Source: Exiguobacterium qingdaonense (lineage in GTDB: Bacteria > Bacillota > Bacilli > Exiguobacteriales > Exiguobacteriaceae). Taken from it: DNA of 64,000 bases. Made by a program: the position numbers and the translations under genes. Each line of letters begins with the position of its first letter. Position 1 is the stretch's first letter. Positions 7,953-15,710 of this stretch are shown in pieces. The stretch spans positions 613,543-677,542 of the forward strand of contig NZ_JACSKY010000001.1 of the NCBI RefSeq assembly GCF_018617855.1. The letters are read 5' to 3'. The notes below the pieces were generated by a model. That model saw only the letters and a list, made by a program, of their open reading frames with translations, had not been told where the DNA came from and made no database searches.

Positions 7953-9622
7953 CTGCTTTGTTTCACTTGCTTCGCCTTCTCTTCATCAACGAGGACGCGG
8001 CGTAAAATCTTACCGACGAACGTCTTCGGCAACTCGTCACGGAACTCATACATCTTCGGTACTTTATAGGCTGCGAGCTTTTCACGGCAATGCTTATCAA
8101 ATTCCTCTTCTGTCACACTCATGCCGTCACGAAGCACGATGAACGCCTTGACCGTCTCACCGCGGTACGGGTCTGGTACACCGATACAGACCGCTTCCTT
8201 GACGGCAGGATGTTCATAGAGCACTTCCTCGATCTCACGAGGGTAAACGTTAAAGCCACCAGCGATGATCATGTCTTTCTTCCGGTCGACGATATAGAAA
8301 AATCCGTCCTCGCCCATATAACCGAGGTCACCCGTCGCAAGCCAACCGTCTTTCAAGACGGCCGCCGTCTCCTCCGGCTTTTGCCAGTACCCTTTCATCA
8401 CTTGTGGTCCCTGAAGCATCACTTCACCAATCTCCCCGATGTCTGCTTCCGTTTCTCCATCTGCGTTCATAATTTTAGCAGAAGTATCGGACAATGGCAC
8501 CCCGATTGAGCCGACGATCCGCTTATCCCATAAGAAGTTTGCATGTGTGACCGGTGACGTCTCAGACAGACCGTAACCTTCTACGATGCGACCACCCGTG
8601 ATCTTTTCGAACTCTTCTTGCACCTCGATCGGAAGTGGCGCTGACCCAGAGATACATGCCTCGATTGAAGACAGGTCATATTTTTTCAGTTTTGGGTCAT
8701 TCAGTATTCCGACATACATCGTCGGGGCACCAGGGAAGAAGTGCGGCTTTTTCTTTTGAATCGTCTTTAAGACGTCGGTCACCTCAAACCGTGGCACGAG
8801 AACGAGTTCGTATCCATTCGTGACGCCAAAGTTTAGACAGCATGACATCCCATACACGTGGAAGAACGGAACGACGCACAGGACACGTTTCTCGTCTCCC
8901 CGATTATATTTATAGAAGAAGTTTGTGATCTGGTCCGCGTTCGCCGTCAAGTTGAAGTGGGTCAACATGACGCCTTTTGGAAGTCCCGTCGTCCCGCCTG
9001 TATATTGAAGAACCGCGACGTCTTCTTTCGGGTCGACCTCGAGTGGAGTGACCGGGTTAAAATCTTTATAGTCTTTGAACGGGGTTGAACCGGTCGTATC
9101 GATGACGATATTGTTCTCTCGTCTCACCTTGATTGGGTACAGTTTGTTTTTTGGGAACGGTAAGTAATCAGCGATGCTCGTCGTGATCACAGTTTGAATC
9201 TCCGTCTTCTCGCTGACACGAAGCGTTTTTGGATATAACAGGTCGAGGGTGATGACAATCTTGACGCCTGCATCCGTGACGAGGTTCTCGAGTTCGCGCT
9301 CCGTGTAGAGTGGGTTTGTTTGGACGACCGTCCCACCCGCATAGAGCACCGCATAAAACGAAATGACGTATTGTGGACAGTTCGGCAACATGAGGCTGAC
9401 GCGGTCTCCCTTCTCAAGCCCTTTCGCTTGGAGCATCGTGGCGAGACGACGTGCGGCCTCATCGATTTCTGCGTACGTCAACTCTTTCCCGATGAAAGAG
9501 ACGGCTGTACGATCTGGATAGTCTTGTGCCGCGCGAGACAATGCCTCAAAAAGTGGCTTTACCTCGTAATCAATCGATTGGGGCATGCCTTCTGGATAAT
9601 CTTGTAACCACGGTTTGTTCAT
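7949..9622 (-). CDS. lcfA: Long-chain fatty acid-CoA ligase
   Basis: A 557-residue AMP-forming acyl-CoA synthetase. The P-loop-like motif YTGGTTGLPKG (around residue 210), the EGYGLSETSP motif and the GWLATGDLGYMGEDGFFYIVDRKKDMI signature are all present. It activates long-chain fatty acids for beta-oxidation. The frame starts ten codons further up, but AAGGAGGAAC sits nine bases before the ATG at 9622 (MNKPWLQDYPEG). First gene of the lcfA-fadR-etfBA cluster; a FadR box and a cre-like sequence lie in its promoter. Confidence 0.95.
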   Translation of the reverse strand: MNKPWLQDYPEGMPQSIDYEVKPLFEALSRAAQDYPDRTAVSFIGKELTYAEIDEAARRLATMLQAKGLEKGDRVSLMLPNCPQYVISFYAVLYAGGTVVQTNPLYTERELENLVTDAGVKIVITLDLLYPKTLRVSEKTEIQTVITTSIADYLPFPKNKLYPIKVRRENNIVIDTTGSTPFKDYKDFNPVTPLEVDPKEDVAVLQYTGGTTGLPKGVMLTHFNLTANADQITNFFYKYNRGDEKRVLCVVPFFHVYGMSCCLNFGVTNGYELVLVPRFEVTDVLKTIQKKKPHFFPGAPTMYVGILNDPKLKKYDLSSIEACISGSAPLPIEVQEEFEKITGGRIVEGYGLSETSPVTHANFLWDKRIVGSIGVPLSDTSAKIMNADGETEADIGEIGEVMLQGPQVMKGYWQKPEETAAVLKDGWLATGDLGYMGEDGFFYIVDRKKDMIIAGGFNVYPREIEEVLYEHPAVKEAVCIGVPDPYRGETVKAFIVLRDGMSVTEEEFDKHCREKLAAYKVPKMYEFRDELPKTFVGKILRRVLVDEEKAKQVKQSS

Positions 9623-9637
9623 CGCTGTTCCTCCTTG

Positions 9638-9655
9638 GAAATGAATACTCATTCA
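9638..9655 (-). promoter_or_regulatory. FadR operator of lcfA
   Basis: GAAATGAATACTCATTCA (plus-strand reading) matches the B. subtilis FadR consensus at 16 of 18 positions as I recall it. It lies immediately downstream of the lcfA -10 box and so overlaps the transcription start. Confidence 0.85.
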
Positions 9656-9663
9656 GTTAACTC

Positions 9664-9691
9664 CATTATAATGCTAAGAAAACGCTTTCAT
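9664..9691 (-). promoter_or_regulatory. lcfA promoter with overlapping cre-like site
   Basis: A perfect TATAAT (plus-strand 9664-9669) with ATGAAA 16 bases upstream as a weak -35. The minus-strand sequence TGAAAGCGTTTTCT at 9677-9690 matches the CcpA cre consensus TGNAARCGNWWWCA at 13 of 14 positions and covers the spacer and -35. This suggests carbon catabolite repression by CcpA in addition to FadR. Confidence 0.65.
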
Positions 9692-9757
9692 CTACCCTTT
9701 ACCCGATAATTTTCAGAAAATATCAAAAAAAGCGATCGAATTTTTATCCAACCGCTG

Positions 9758-10222
9758 TCAAACTTGTCTGAAATATGAATCAGGTGGACCCGTCTTCTCA
9801 AAATGATCATTCATCATTTGTTGCAACTCACCGTCGTGACGAATGGCAGATAAGTCCGTCCCGAACCATGCCTCCATCTCTGGTCGAGAGAAGGCATACG
9901 TTCGGTTCGGGAAAGCGAAACGGACGATTTCTGCGTTCAGGATAAGTATGAAGTACGTGGCTGCATTCTGAATCGCCAGACGTTCTTGTTCCGCTCGTTC
10001 CATTCCCGGGTCCTCATATCGGACGGTCAACCCATATGGACGCTTCTTCGTCTGCAGCTCGACCGATCGATAACATTTACGGAGCGGCAAACTACTCGCA
10101 ATGGCGATGACGGCTGTATGGTCCCCGACTTTCGATCCTTTGTATTCAAAGGCGTTCGGCTCCGGATTCGTACACCCTGCCAGTGAGATGACGAGAACGA
10201 GCAACAGACAGAAGCGTTTCAT
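9758..10222 (-). CDS. Putative lipoprotein, formerly last gene of the YtrA-like operon
   Basis: A 154-residue protein with a lipoprotein signal (MKRFCLLLVLVISLAGC; lipobox LAGC with Cys16). No recognised domain in the mature part. An AAGGAGGGA ribosome binding site precedes the ATG. A mobile element ends only about 26 bases upstream. Removing it puts this gene about 21 bases behind the permease stop codon, so it was probably the last gene of the regulator-ATPase-permease operon and may be an accessory lipoprotein of that transporter. Confidence 0.7.
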   Translation of the reverse strand: MKRFCLLLVLVISLAGCTNPEPNAFEYKGSKVGDHTAVIAIASSLPLRKCYRSVELQTKKRPYGLTVRYEDPGMERAEQERLAIQNAATYFILILNAEIVRFAFPNRTYAFSRPEMEAWFGTDLSAIRHDGELQQMMNDHFEKTGPPDSYFRQV

Positions 10223-10248
10223 AGGTGTCCCTCCTTACAGTTTTTACG

Positions 10249-10651
10249 AACGGGAAAGCCCATATCGGGCATAGCCCGCCTTTAGGCATGGGATGAGAGC
10301 GAGTTCGGATGTTTTTGCCTCCGACGTTCGAGTATACTTATCCCATAGACAAGAACAAGTCTCTAAAACGCCTGCGTCCATCGCCCCTTGAAAATCGTAT
10401 ACGGTTCGGTCATGAAAACATATGACCGGTAAAACGATGCCTGTCGTCATGCAAAAGACGCTAAAACATCAGATGGACACACCTGCAACGACCTGTGTTG
10501 GATGGTAACAGTTCACCAGCCTGAGAATCTATATGATCTGTCTCAGGAGGGGTGATGGCACACCCTCATCTGAAGGCTTGAGCAAAACAGAAATGGACTG
10601 CGCTCGCACAAGCACTTCAGAATCCCACGGTTTTAATCGCGGGAGTGTCAA
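10249..10651 (+). mobile_element. Deletion derivative of an IS200/IS605-family element (left end, tnpB 3' scrap, right end)
   Basis: A 403-bp element preceded by TTTAC and ending in TCAA, the same junctions as the full-length IS at 59231-61014. Its left part (AGCCCGCCTTTAGGCATGGG) is a decayed version of the left-end hairpin of that IS. From about 10485 it resembles the last codons of tnpB. From 10520 to 10627 it matches the right-end region of the full copy (60861-60968) with about three differences, then ends with a short hairpin (CCCACG/CGCGGG) and TCAA. There is no transposase. Removing 403 bp rebuilds a TAA stop for the flanking permease gene, which fixes the ends. Could be a mobilisable MITE-like unit or carry a free-standing TnpB guide-RNA scaffold. 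Confidence 0.88.
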
Positions 10652-11772
10652 GATTTGAGTTTCAGATTGAAGCGGTACAGTAAGCGTTTGGCGAGTAAGT
10701 GTGCCAAAAAGGCCGCAATCACGAAGCCAATCACATATAGAATCATGTTTTGCGGGTACGAGATGGCCGAGAACAATACGCCCCCTAACATCGCGAAACA
10801 AATGACGATGACGATATGGATGAGCCACAACCAGTTTGAAAACATGAAGAAGCGTCCGTTATTCTCTTGGGGTGCTTCCTTGAACATCCAAAGTCCTAGA
10901 CCGAATGTGAGTGCGATATTCGCAATCGCAAGGATTGGGGCATACGTGATAAAGTCATTCCACACCGTTTGATCGGTATACACCGAATACATATCGACGT
11001 TGGCAATGTTATTTAGCGGTGACAAAATTCGCATCGGGATACTCTCAAACGCAGCATCGAAGAACGAGAAGAGTCGATCTGGGAAAAAGGCATAGAGTGA
11101 ACCTTGGACGAGGAGTAAAATCCCCATCGGAAAAACGAGCGCGACAAACGTCCAGATGACTTGCGAGATGGACTCTCCGCCAAACGATCCCATCCATAAC
11201 GAGAGCGAGAAGAATGAAATCCCGGAGAGCATGAAAAATAGAATCATCGCAATCACCCTGAACTCTTTTCCTTCCATCAAGAAGGAGTAGTCAGAGAAGC
11301 GAATAATGAGGAACATCAACGTACCACCAATCAAAGACGACATCACGATCCCTGTCGCGCCGAGCACCCATTTTGATATGTACAGTTGGGTACGCGTGTA
11401 CGGTAGCGACATCGTGAAGTCCGACATTTGGCTGTTGCGTTCACTTCCGATCAACACGGATGCCATGAGGGCACCGAAGATGACAAATAAGAAAATGACG
11501 CCGCCGGACGGAATGAGTCCGTTAAGACCTCCAAGATATCCGTATCCAGATTGATCCCCGAAGAAATCCTCTGCCACCATCTCGTTCACATCACCTGTCA
11601 CGATATCTGGGAAGTTGCTCGGATTTTGTTTTATTTCAAGAATCTGTTGCTCGTAAGCATACATATCCGTCCACACCGGCACCGTGAAGGCGACGACACC
11701 TAAGAAGACGAGCAAGATCCATAGCAGTGACACTTGTTTCCAATCTTTCTTCAACAACACTTTAGACGGCAT
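10648..11772 (-). CDS. ABC-2 type transporter permease
   Basis: A 374-residue membrane protein with an N-terminal helix, a large extracytoplasmic loop (about residues 35-95) and five or more further helices, typical of ABC-2 permeases such as YtrC/YtrD. It overlaps the ATPase gene by 11 bases and surely forms the membrane part of that transporter. Its TGA stop is supplied by the TCAA end of the inserted mobile element; without the insertion the frame would end at TAA after the same Ser codon, so the protein is effectively unchanged. Substrate unknown. Confidence 0.85.
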   Translation of the reverse strand: MPSKVLLKKDWKQVSLLWILLVFLGVVAFTVPVWTDMYAYEQQILEIKQNPSNFPDIVTGDVNEMVAEDFFGDQSGYGYLGGLNGLIPSGGVIFLFVIFGALMASVLIGSERNSQMSDFTMSLPYTRTQLYISKWVLGATGIVMSSLIGGTLMFLIIRFSDYSFLMEGKEFRVIAMILFFMLSGISFFSLSLWMGSFGGESISQVIWTFVALVFPMGILLLVQGSLYAFFPDRLFSFFDAAFESIPMRILSPLNNIANVDMYSVYTDQTVWNDFITYAPILAIANIALTFGLGLWMFKEAPQENNGRFFMFSNWLWLIHIVIVICFAMLGGVLFSAISYPQNMILYVIGFVIAAFLAHLLAKRLLYRFNLKLKS

Positions 11773-12643
11773 GAGCTTCTCCTCCTAACTGGATCCGGAA
11801 GACGTCCTCAAGAGACATCGGGATCTCTTCGATGAGCATCGGATTGAATGAATCGATGAACGCTTCGAGCTCGTCCGTCCGTTCTTTCGCCATGAACAGG
11901 ACGACACGTCCCGTCACGCTGATGATTTCGATATCTTTTCGTTCGAGCACTTCGACCGGGACATGGTCGTTGAAGACGACTTGCCACTTGATACTGAGGG
12001 CACGGGCCTCTTCGAGCGACATGATCGCTTTGACACGTCCGCTCTCAATCATGATGATGCGGTCGGCGATCCGTTCAAGTTCATGCAGTTGGTGACTCGA
12101 GACGATGATCGAGCAGTTCCGATTCTCGACTTGGGCGATCATCAGTTTCAAGACATCGGATTTGGCGACGACATCGAGACCGTCCGTCGGTTCGTCAAGC
12201 AGATAATATTTCGCTTGGACGGCGAAGGCGAGCGATAAGGTGACGAGCGCCTTCTGACCCTTTGAAAGCTGACGAATCTTTTTGTTGTCGATGTTATAAC
12301 GCGTCAATGTCTCACGGAAGGCGGAGCGATTGAACGATGGATAGATCGACTCATACAACTCCGTCGCCTCGTTCACCGTATAGTGTTTGAGCGCATCCGC
12401 CGAATCGGGTACGAAGATGACGTCCCGCTTCAGTCCCGCGTCCTTAAAGATGCTTTTCGGTCCGTATAACACGTCTCCCAAATCTGGACGGATGATTCCG
12501 ACCATCGTCCGGAGAAGGGTTGTCTTTCCGGCACCGTTACGACCGACGAGCGCGATGATTTCTCCTGATTCGACGGTGAAGTCGATGCCGTCGAGAATCG
12601 TCTGGCGGTCAATCTGTTTACTTAACTGTTCAACTTTCAGCAT
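11762..12643 (-). CDS. ABC transporter ATP-binding protein (YtrB-like)
   Basis: A 293-residue ABC ATPase: Walker A GRNGAGKTT near residue 34, signature QLSKGQKALV near 135 and Walker B YYLLDEPTDGLD near 157. The signature is LSKGQ, as in YtrB/BcrA-type exporters. A C-terminal extension of about 80 residues follows the ATPase core. It overlaps the GntR regulator gene by 14 bases and the permease by 11, so all three are coupled. Probable role: export or efflux in cell-envelope stress, by analogy with B. subtilis YtrBCDEF. Confidence 0.88.
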   Translation of the reverse strand: MLKVEQLSKQIDRQTILDGIDFTVESGEIIALVGRNGAGKTTLLRTMVGIIRPDLGDVLYGPKSIFKDAGLKRDVIFVPDSADALKHYTVNEATELYESIYPSFNRSAFRETLTRYNIDNKKIRQLSKGQKALVTLSLAFAVQAKYYLLDEPTDGLDVVAKSDVLKLMIAQVENRNCSIIVSSHQLHELERIADRIIMIESGRVKAIMSLEEARALSIKWQVVFNDHVPVEVLERKDIEIISVTGRVVLFMAKERTDELEAFIDSFNPMLIEEIPMSLEDVFRIQLGGEAHAV

Positions 12644-13019
12644 TGGCTTCCCCTACTTTCTCATATTCCGTCCGCAATACGTCGATGGCCTCTTCAATCG
12701 GCACATTCGCATAATGACAGTCAATCGCAATCTTTTTGATCGAGGCGATGACCGGCCCTCGTGCCGCATCATCATCCACCCAATCCTCGGAGACGAACGT
12801 CCCACGTCCGCGTCGCATCTCGAGTAAACCGAGTCGTTCTAGCTCCTGATACGCCTTACTGACCGTATTCGGATTGATGACGAGGTCGGTCGCGAGTTCG
12901 CGTACGGACATCACCTTATCTCCCGGTCGCAAAATGCCGCGAATGACGAGTTCTTTCGTTTGATTAACAATCTGCTCGTATAGCGGTTCTGAACTTTTCA
13001 TATCGATTTTGTATAACAT
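12630..13019 (-). CDS. GntR-family regulator of the YtrA subfamily
   Basis: A 129-residue protein with an N-terminal GntR winged helix (EPLYEQIVNQTKELVIRGILRPGDKVMSVRELATDLVINPNTVSKAYQELERLGLLEMRRGRGTFV) and a short C-terminal helix region, the size and form of the YtrA subfamily. It heads an ABC transporter operon as YtrA does. A near-perfect YtrA operator overlaps the promoter, supporting autorepression of the operon. Confidence 0.9.
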   Translation of the reverse strand: MLYKIDMKSSEPLYEQIVNQTKELVIRGILRPGDKVMSVRELATDLVINPNTVSKAYQELERLGLLEMRRGRGTFVSEDWVDDDAARGPVIASIKKIAIDCHYANVPIEEAIDVLRTEYEKVGEANAES

Positions 13020-13054
13020 GGGTCACACCCTCTCATAGTCAATGGCACGTCTTA

Positions 13055-13079
13055 AGTGTATTATATGTATTAGTACACG
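13055..13079. promoter_or_regulatory. YtrA-type operator
   Basis: Inverted repeat AGTGTA - 13 bases - TACACG. B. subtilis YtrA is reported to bind AGTGTA-N13-TACACT, so this matches at 11 of 12 positions. It covers the -10 box and spacer of the operon promoter. Confidence 0.85.
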
Positions 13080-13088
13080 CAATTACAA
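13060..13088 (-). promoter_or_regulatory. Promoter of the YtrA-like operon
   Basis: On the minus strand TTGTAA (13083-13088) and a perfect TATAAT (13060-13065) are separated by exactly 17 bases, about 40 bases before the GntR gene. Confidence 0.8.
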
Positions 13089-13199
13089 TAGTTCTTTGAG
13101 GGCACTTTCAGTCTACAAGGAAATGGAAATGATTTGAATAAGCCTTTAGACTGAGGTCTCACCCCGTCTTATCGGGTATATTGGTGGAGAGGTGACGTA

Positions 13200-13967
13200 A
13201 TGATGAAAAAACGAATCGTGATCGGTATTGTCTGTGGGCTTCTCGCTGGCGGGATTTTCGTATATACGACGCTTGAAAAATCAGAAGCGCAGGAGGCATA
13301 CGGCACATACGTAAAAGAGACGTACAATGAACAACCCGATATCGAGCTGTCACGCGACTGGCACATGGGCGGGTATACCGGAGAAATGACTTTGACGAAA
13401 GAACCGTTCGCTGGCACTTATTATCTTGTAACGTATGGGAACGGCTCCATCCACGATAATGTGCTCGAGACGTATTGGGAACGTGAGGCGGAACGAACGA
13501 TTCACGAGCGGCTCGTGTCAGAGGGAATCTTAAAGGAGGAAGAGACCGTCCGTGCGGAGGTGCCGATCGGTGTGTCCGATGATACGCAAGCGAAAGTGAG
13601 CCCGAAACCGACGTCGATTTATGAAACGAATCCGAAGACGTATCTCGACGTCTCGCTCATGTTTCATGAAGACTGGAACAATACCGACGAACAGAAACAA
13701 CGGATCCTCGACGTCATGCGTGCAGTAGAGTCCGACGTCTATTCGGTTCACTTCTCGTTCGACGGAAAACCAGGAGGTGACGACGACTTTACGGAACGGT
13801 ACATGATGTTCACGCGCAAAGCGTCTGACATCGACCCGTCCTTCCTCGACGTGCGAACGATCGAGGACTTGAACGCCTATGACCGTCTATACGGATTCGA
13901 CGAGACGACGTTCACGACGGAATATCGATTTGATGGCACCCCAATCGAAGAGGAGACGACACCATAA
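13200..13967 (+). CDS. Hypothetical membrane-anchored protein
   Basis: A 255-residue protein that I do not recognise. The N-terminus is basic followed by a hydrophobic segment (residues 4-24, IVIGIVCGLLAGGIFVYTTL), so it is either a signal anchor or an uncleaved signal peptide; the rest is acidic and probably extracytoplasmic. GAGAGGTG lies before a tandem ATG-ATG start. It is transcribed away from the YtrA-like operon and ends in a strong terminator, so it is monocistronic. Confidence 0.7.
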   Translation: MMKKRIVIGIVCGLLAGGIFVYTTLEKSEAQEAYGTYVKETYNEQPDIELSRDWHMGGYTGEMTLTKEPFAGTYYLVTYGNGSIHDNVLETYWEREAERTIHERLVSEGILKEEETVRAEVPIGVSDDTQAKVSPKPTSIYETNPKTYLDVSLMFHEDWNNTDEQKQRILDVMRAVESDVYSVHFSFDGKPGGDDDFTERYMMFTRKASDIDPSFLDVRTIEDLNAYDRLYGFDETTFTTEYRFDGTPIEEETTP

Positions 13968-13987
13968 TTTCGGTGTCGTCTTTTTTT
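13955..13987 (+). terminator. Rho-independent terminator
   Basis: Perfect 9-bp stem GACGACACC/GGTGTCGTC with an 8-base loop followed by seven T. It overlaps the last codons and stop of the preceding gene. Confidence 0.92.
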
Positions 13988-14027
13988 GAGGGTTTGACTT
14001 TACAGGAAATCCGAAACGTTGTATCGT

Positions 14028-14054
14028 TTGACAAGTCAACGATTGATAAATCAA
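14028..14054. promoter_or_regulatory. Tandem palindromic operators before the MarR gene
   Basis: Two related palindromes with the same geometry: TTGACAAGTCAA at 14028-14039 and TTGATAAATCAA at 14043-14054, centres 15 bases apart. They lie just before the ribosome binding site of the MarR-family gene and are the probable autoregulatory binding sites. Confidence 0.7.
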
Positions 14055-14073
14055 ATGAGAAAGGTGGGACGCA

Positions 14074-14484
14074 ATGGACCTACGTGAAATTAGCCGATTA
14101 CTTTACCAAATCAAGTTGGCAGAACAAAACGTCGCATCGTCGTTCGAACGGGAGACGGGCTTTAGCCTGACCCGTTACGAGATGCTACAAGTCGTCAAAG
14201 AACGAGACGTTTGTTCGCAACGCGAAATTAAAGAAGAGATGAGAATCGACAATGCCGCGATCACCCGACACTTAAAGATCCTTGAAGAAAAAGGATATGT
14301 CGTCAGAGAGCGGAACGCGGAAAACCATCGCGAGATGTTCGTCCGTGTGACAGAGAAAGCAGAGCAAGATCTTGGGCACTGCGAACGAGACGAACAGGCC
14401 AACCACCTCGTCTTACAAGCCTTGTCTGATGAAGAGATTCACCAATTATCCGGGCTGCTTCAAAAATTGAACAGTCACACCTAA
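14074..14484 (+). CDS. MarR-family transcriptional regulator
   Basis: A 136-residue winged-helix regulator; the DNA-binding part is around residues 45-100 (CSQREIKEEMRIDNAAITRHLKILEEKGYVVRERNAENHREMFVRVTEKA). Two cysteines (in RDVCSQ and GHCERD) could sense electrophiles or oxidants. AAAGGTGGG precedes the ATG. It leads an operon with a nitroreductase and a small monooxygenase, the arrangement of quinone or electrophile responses controlled by MarR/DUF24-type regulators in Bacillales. The inducer is inferred, not shown. Confidence 0.85.
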   Translation: MDLREISRLLYQIKLAEQNVASSFERETGFSLTRYEMLQVVKERDVCSQREIKEEMRIDNAAITRHLKILEEKGYVVRERNAENHREMFVRVTEKAEQDLGHCERDEQANHLVLQALSDEEIHQLSGLLQKLNSHT

Positions 14485-14507
14485 CTAGAGAAAGAAGGAA
14501 TTCACCA

Positions 14508-15146
14508 ATGGCAACTACATTCGAAAACAATACATTCAAAGACGTCATGTTCGGACGTAAATCAATCCGTGTGTATGACGAGAACGTGAAAATCTCACAA
14601 GAAGAGATGCTTGAGATGATTCAGGAAGCAACGACTGCCCCATCATCGGTCAACATGCAACCGTGGCGCTTCGTCGTCGTCGAAAGCCCGGAAGCGAAAG
14701 AGACGCTCAAGCCGCTCATCAAGTTCAACACACGTCAAAACGACACGTCGTCAGCGATGCTTCTCATCTTCGGAGACATGGAGTGCTACGAGTACGGCGA
14801 GCAAATCTACGATCAAGCGGTCGCAGCAGGCAAAATGCCACAAGAAGTTCGTGACCAACAGCTCGGCGCGATCATCCCATACTACAAAAACCTCTCGAAA
14901 CAAGAGATGAACGATATCGTGAAGGTCGATGCGAGTCTCGCAGCGATGCAGTTCATGCTCACAGCCCGTGCACACGGCTATGACACGAACCCAATCGGCG
15001 GTTTCGAGAGAGAAGAACTCGCAGAAGCGTTCGGTCTCGATAAAGACCGTTACGTACCCGTCATGATCTTGTCTGTCGGGAAAGCGGCAGAAGAAGGGTA
15101 CAAATCAGTACGTCTTGACGCGCAAACGGTCACATCATTTAAATAA
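14508..15146 (+). CDS. Nitroreductase family protein
   Basis: A 212-residue FMN-dependent nitroreductase: FGRKSIRVYDENV near residue 17 and the FMN-binding TTAPSSVNMQPWRFVVV near residues 44-60. It probably reduces nitro compounds or quinones with NAD(P)H in the cytoplasm. Twenty-three bases downstream of the MarR gene with a GAAGGA ribosome binding site, so the same transcript. Family assignment is firm; the substrate is not known. Confidence 0.9.
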   Translation: MATTFENNTFKDVMFGRKSIRVYDENVKISQEEMLEMIQEATTAPSSVNMQPWRFVVVESPEAKETLKPLIKFNTRQNDTSSAMLLIFGDMECYEYGEQIYDQAVAAGKMPQEVRDQQLGAIIPYYKNLSKQEMNDIVKVDASLAAMQFMLTARAHGYDTNPIGGFEREELAEAFGLDKDRYVPVMILSVGKAAEEGYKSVRLDAQTVTSFK

Positions 15147-15166
15147 GCCAAACGGAGGGAAATCCC

Positions 15167-15451
15167 ATGATTTTAGTAAACGCCATTTTTGACGTAAAAG
15201 AGTCAGAGTTCGATAACTTCTTAAATGACATCAATAAACTCATCGACTCATCGAAACAAGAAGAAGGTTGCCTCGGCTATGAACTCTACCAGTCAACGTC
15301 TTCAGAGAACCGCTTCGTCATGATCGAGAACTGGGCCGATCAAGCGGCGATTGAGAAACACAACCAAAACCCAGAACTCCTCGCGTTCGCGCAGAACGTC
15401 GCCAACTACGTTACGGCGAAGCCAGTACTCCACGTGACGGAAGTCAACTAA
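15167..15451 (+). CDS. Putative quinol monooxygenase (ABM domain)
   Basis: A 94-residue one-domain protein of the antibiotic biosynthesis monooxygenase family. The pattern EGCLGYELYQSTSSENRFVMIENWADQAAIEKHNQNPEL is typical of YgiN/HmoB-like quinol monooxygenases. It follows the nitroreductase by 20 bases and has an excellent CGGAGGGA site. Together the two enzymes suggest detoxification of quinone-like electrophiles. Confidence 0.85.
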   Translation: MILVNAIFDVKESEFDNFLNDINKLIDSSKQEEGCLGYELYQSTSSENRFVMIENWADQAAIEKHNQNPELLAFAQNVANYVTAKPVLHVTEVN

Positions 15452-15503
15452 CACGTTGAAAGACGAGTTTTCTGATAAAGTATACGAAGACCTGAAGTGC
15501 GAA

Positions 15504-15530
15504 GATGAGCCTGACAAAAGTGGGTTCATC
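15504..15530 (+). repeat. Hairpin in the 3' region of the MarR operon
   Basis: GATGAGCC pairs with GGTTCATC (one G:T) across about 11 bases. There is no T run, so it is not a classical terminator; the true terminator is 25 bases downstream. Confidence 0.4.
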
Positions 15531-15554
15531 AGATTGATATTCACTTGATGGCAT

Positions 15555-15591
15555 AAAAAGCGTTCGACCCGTCAAGGTCGAACGCTTTTTT
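15555..15591. terminator. Bidirectional rho-independent terminator
   Basis: AAAAAGCGTTCGACC pairs with GGTCGAACGCTTTTT across a six-base loop, with A and T runs on the two flanks. It ends the MarR-nitroreductase-monooxygenase transcript. Confidence 0.92.
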
Positions 15592-15672
15592 GTGACGTCA
15601 CATGAAATCGTCGTGATTTGCTCGCTTCAAGTGAAGAACTGAAATAACGGTCTCCCCGATATTCAGTTCATC

Positions 15673-15704
15673 AAAAAAACCGCCCCGACCGAAGTCAGAG
15701 CGGC
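15673..15704 (-). terminator. Terminator of the membrane protein gene
   Basis: On the minus strand CCGCTCTGAC pairs with GTCGGGGCGG around a TTCG tetraloop and is followed by seven T, just after the stop codon at 15711. Confidence 0.92.
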
Positions 15705-15710
15705 ATCGTG

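Noticed and set aside
10244..10450. Minus-strand 68-codon ORF
   Set aside because: It lies in the left part of the IS200/IS605 derivative, spans its boundary, has no ribosome binding site and resembles no protein.
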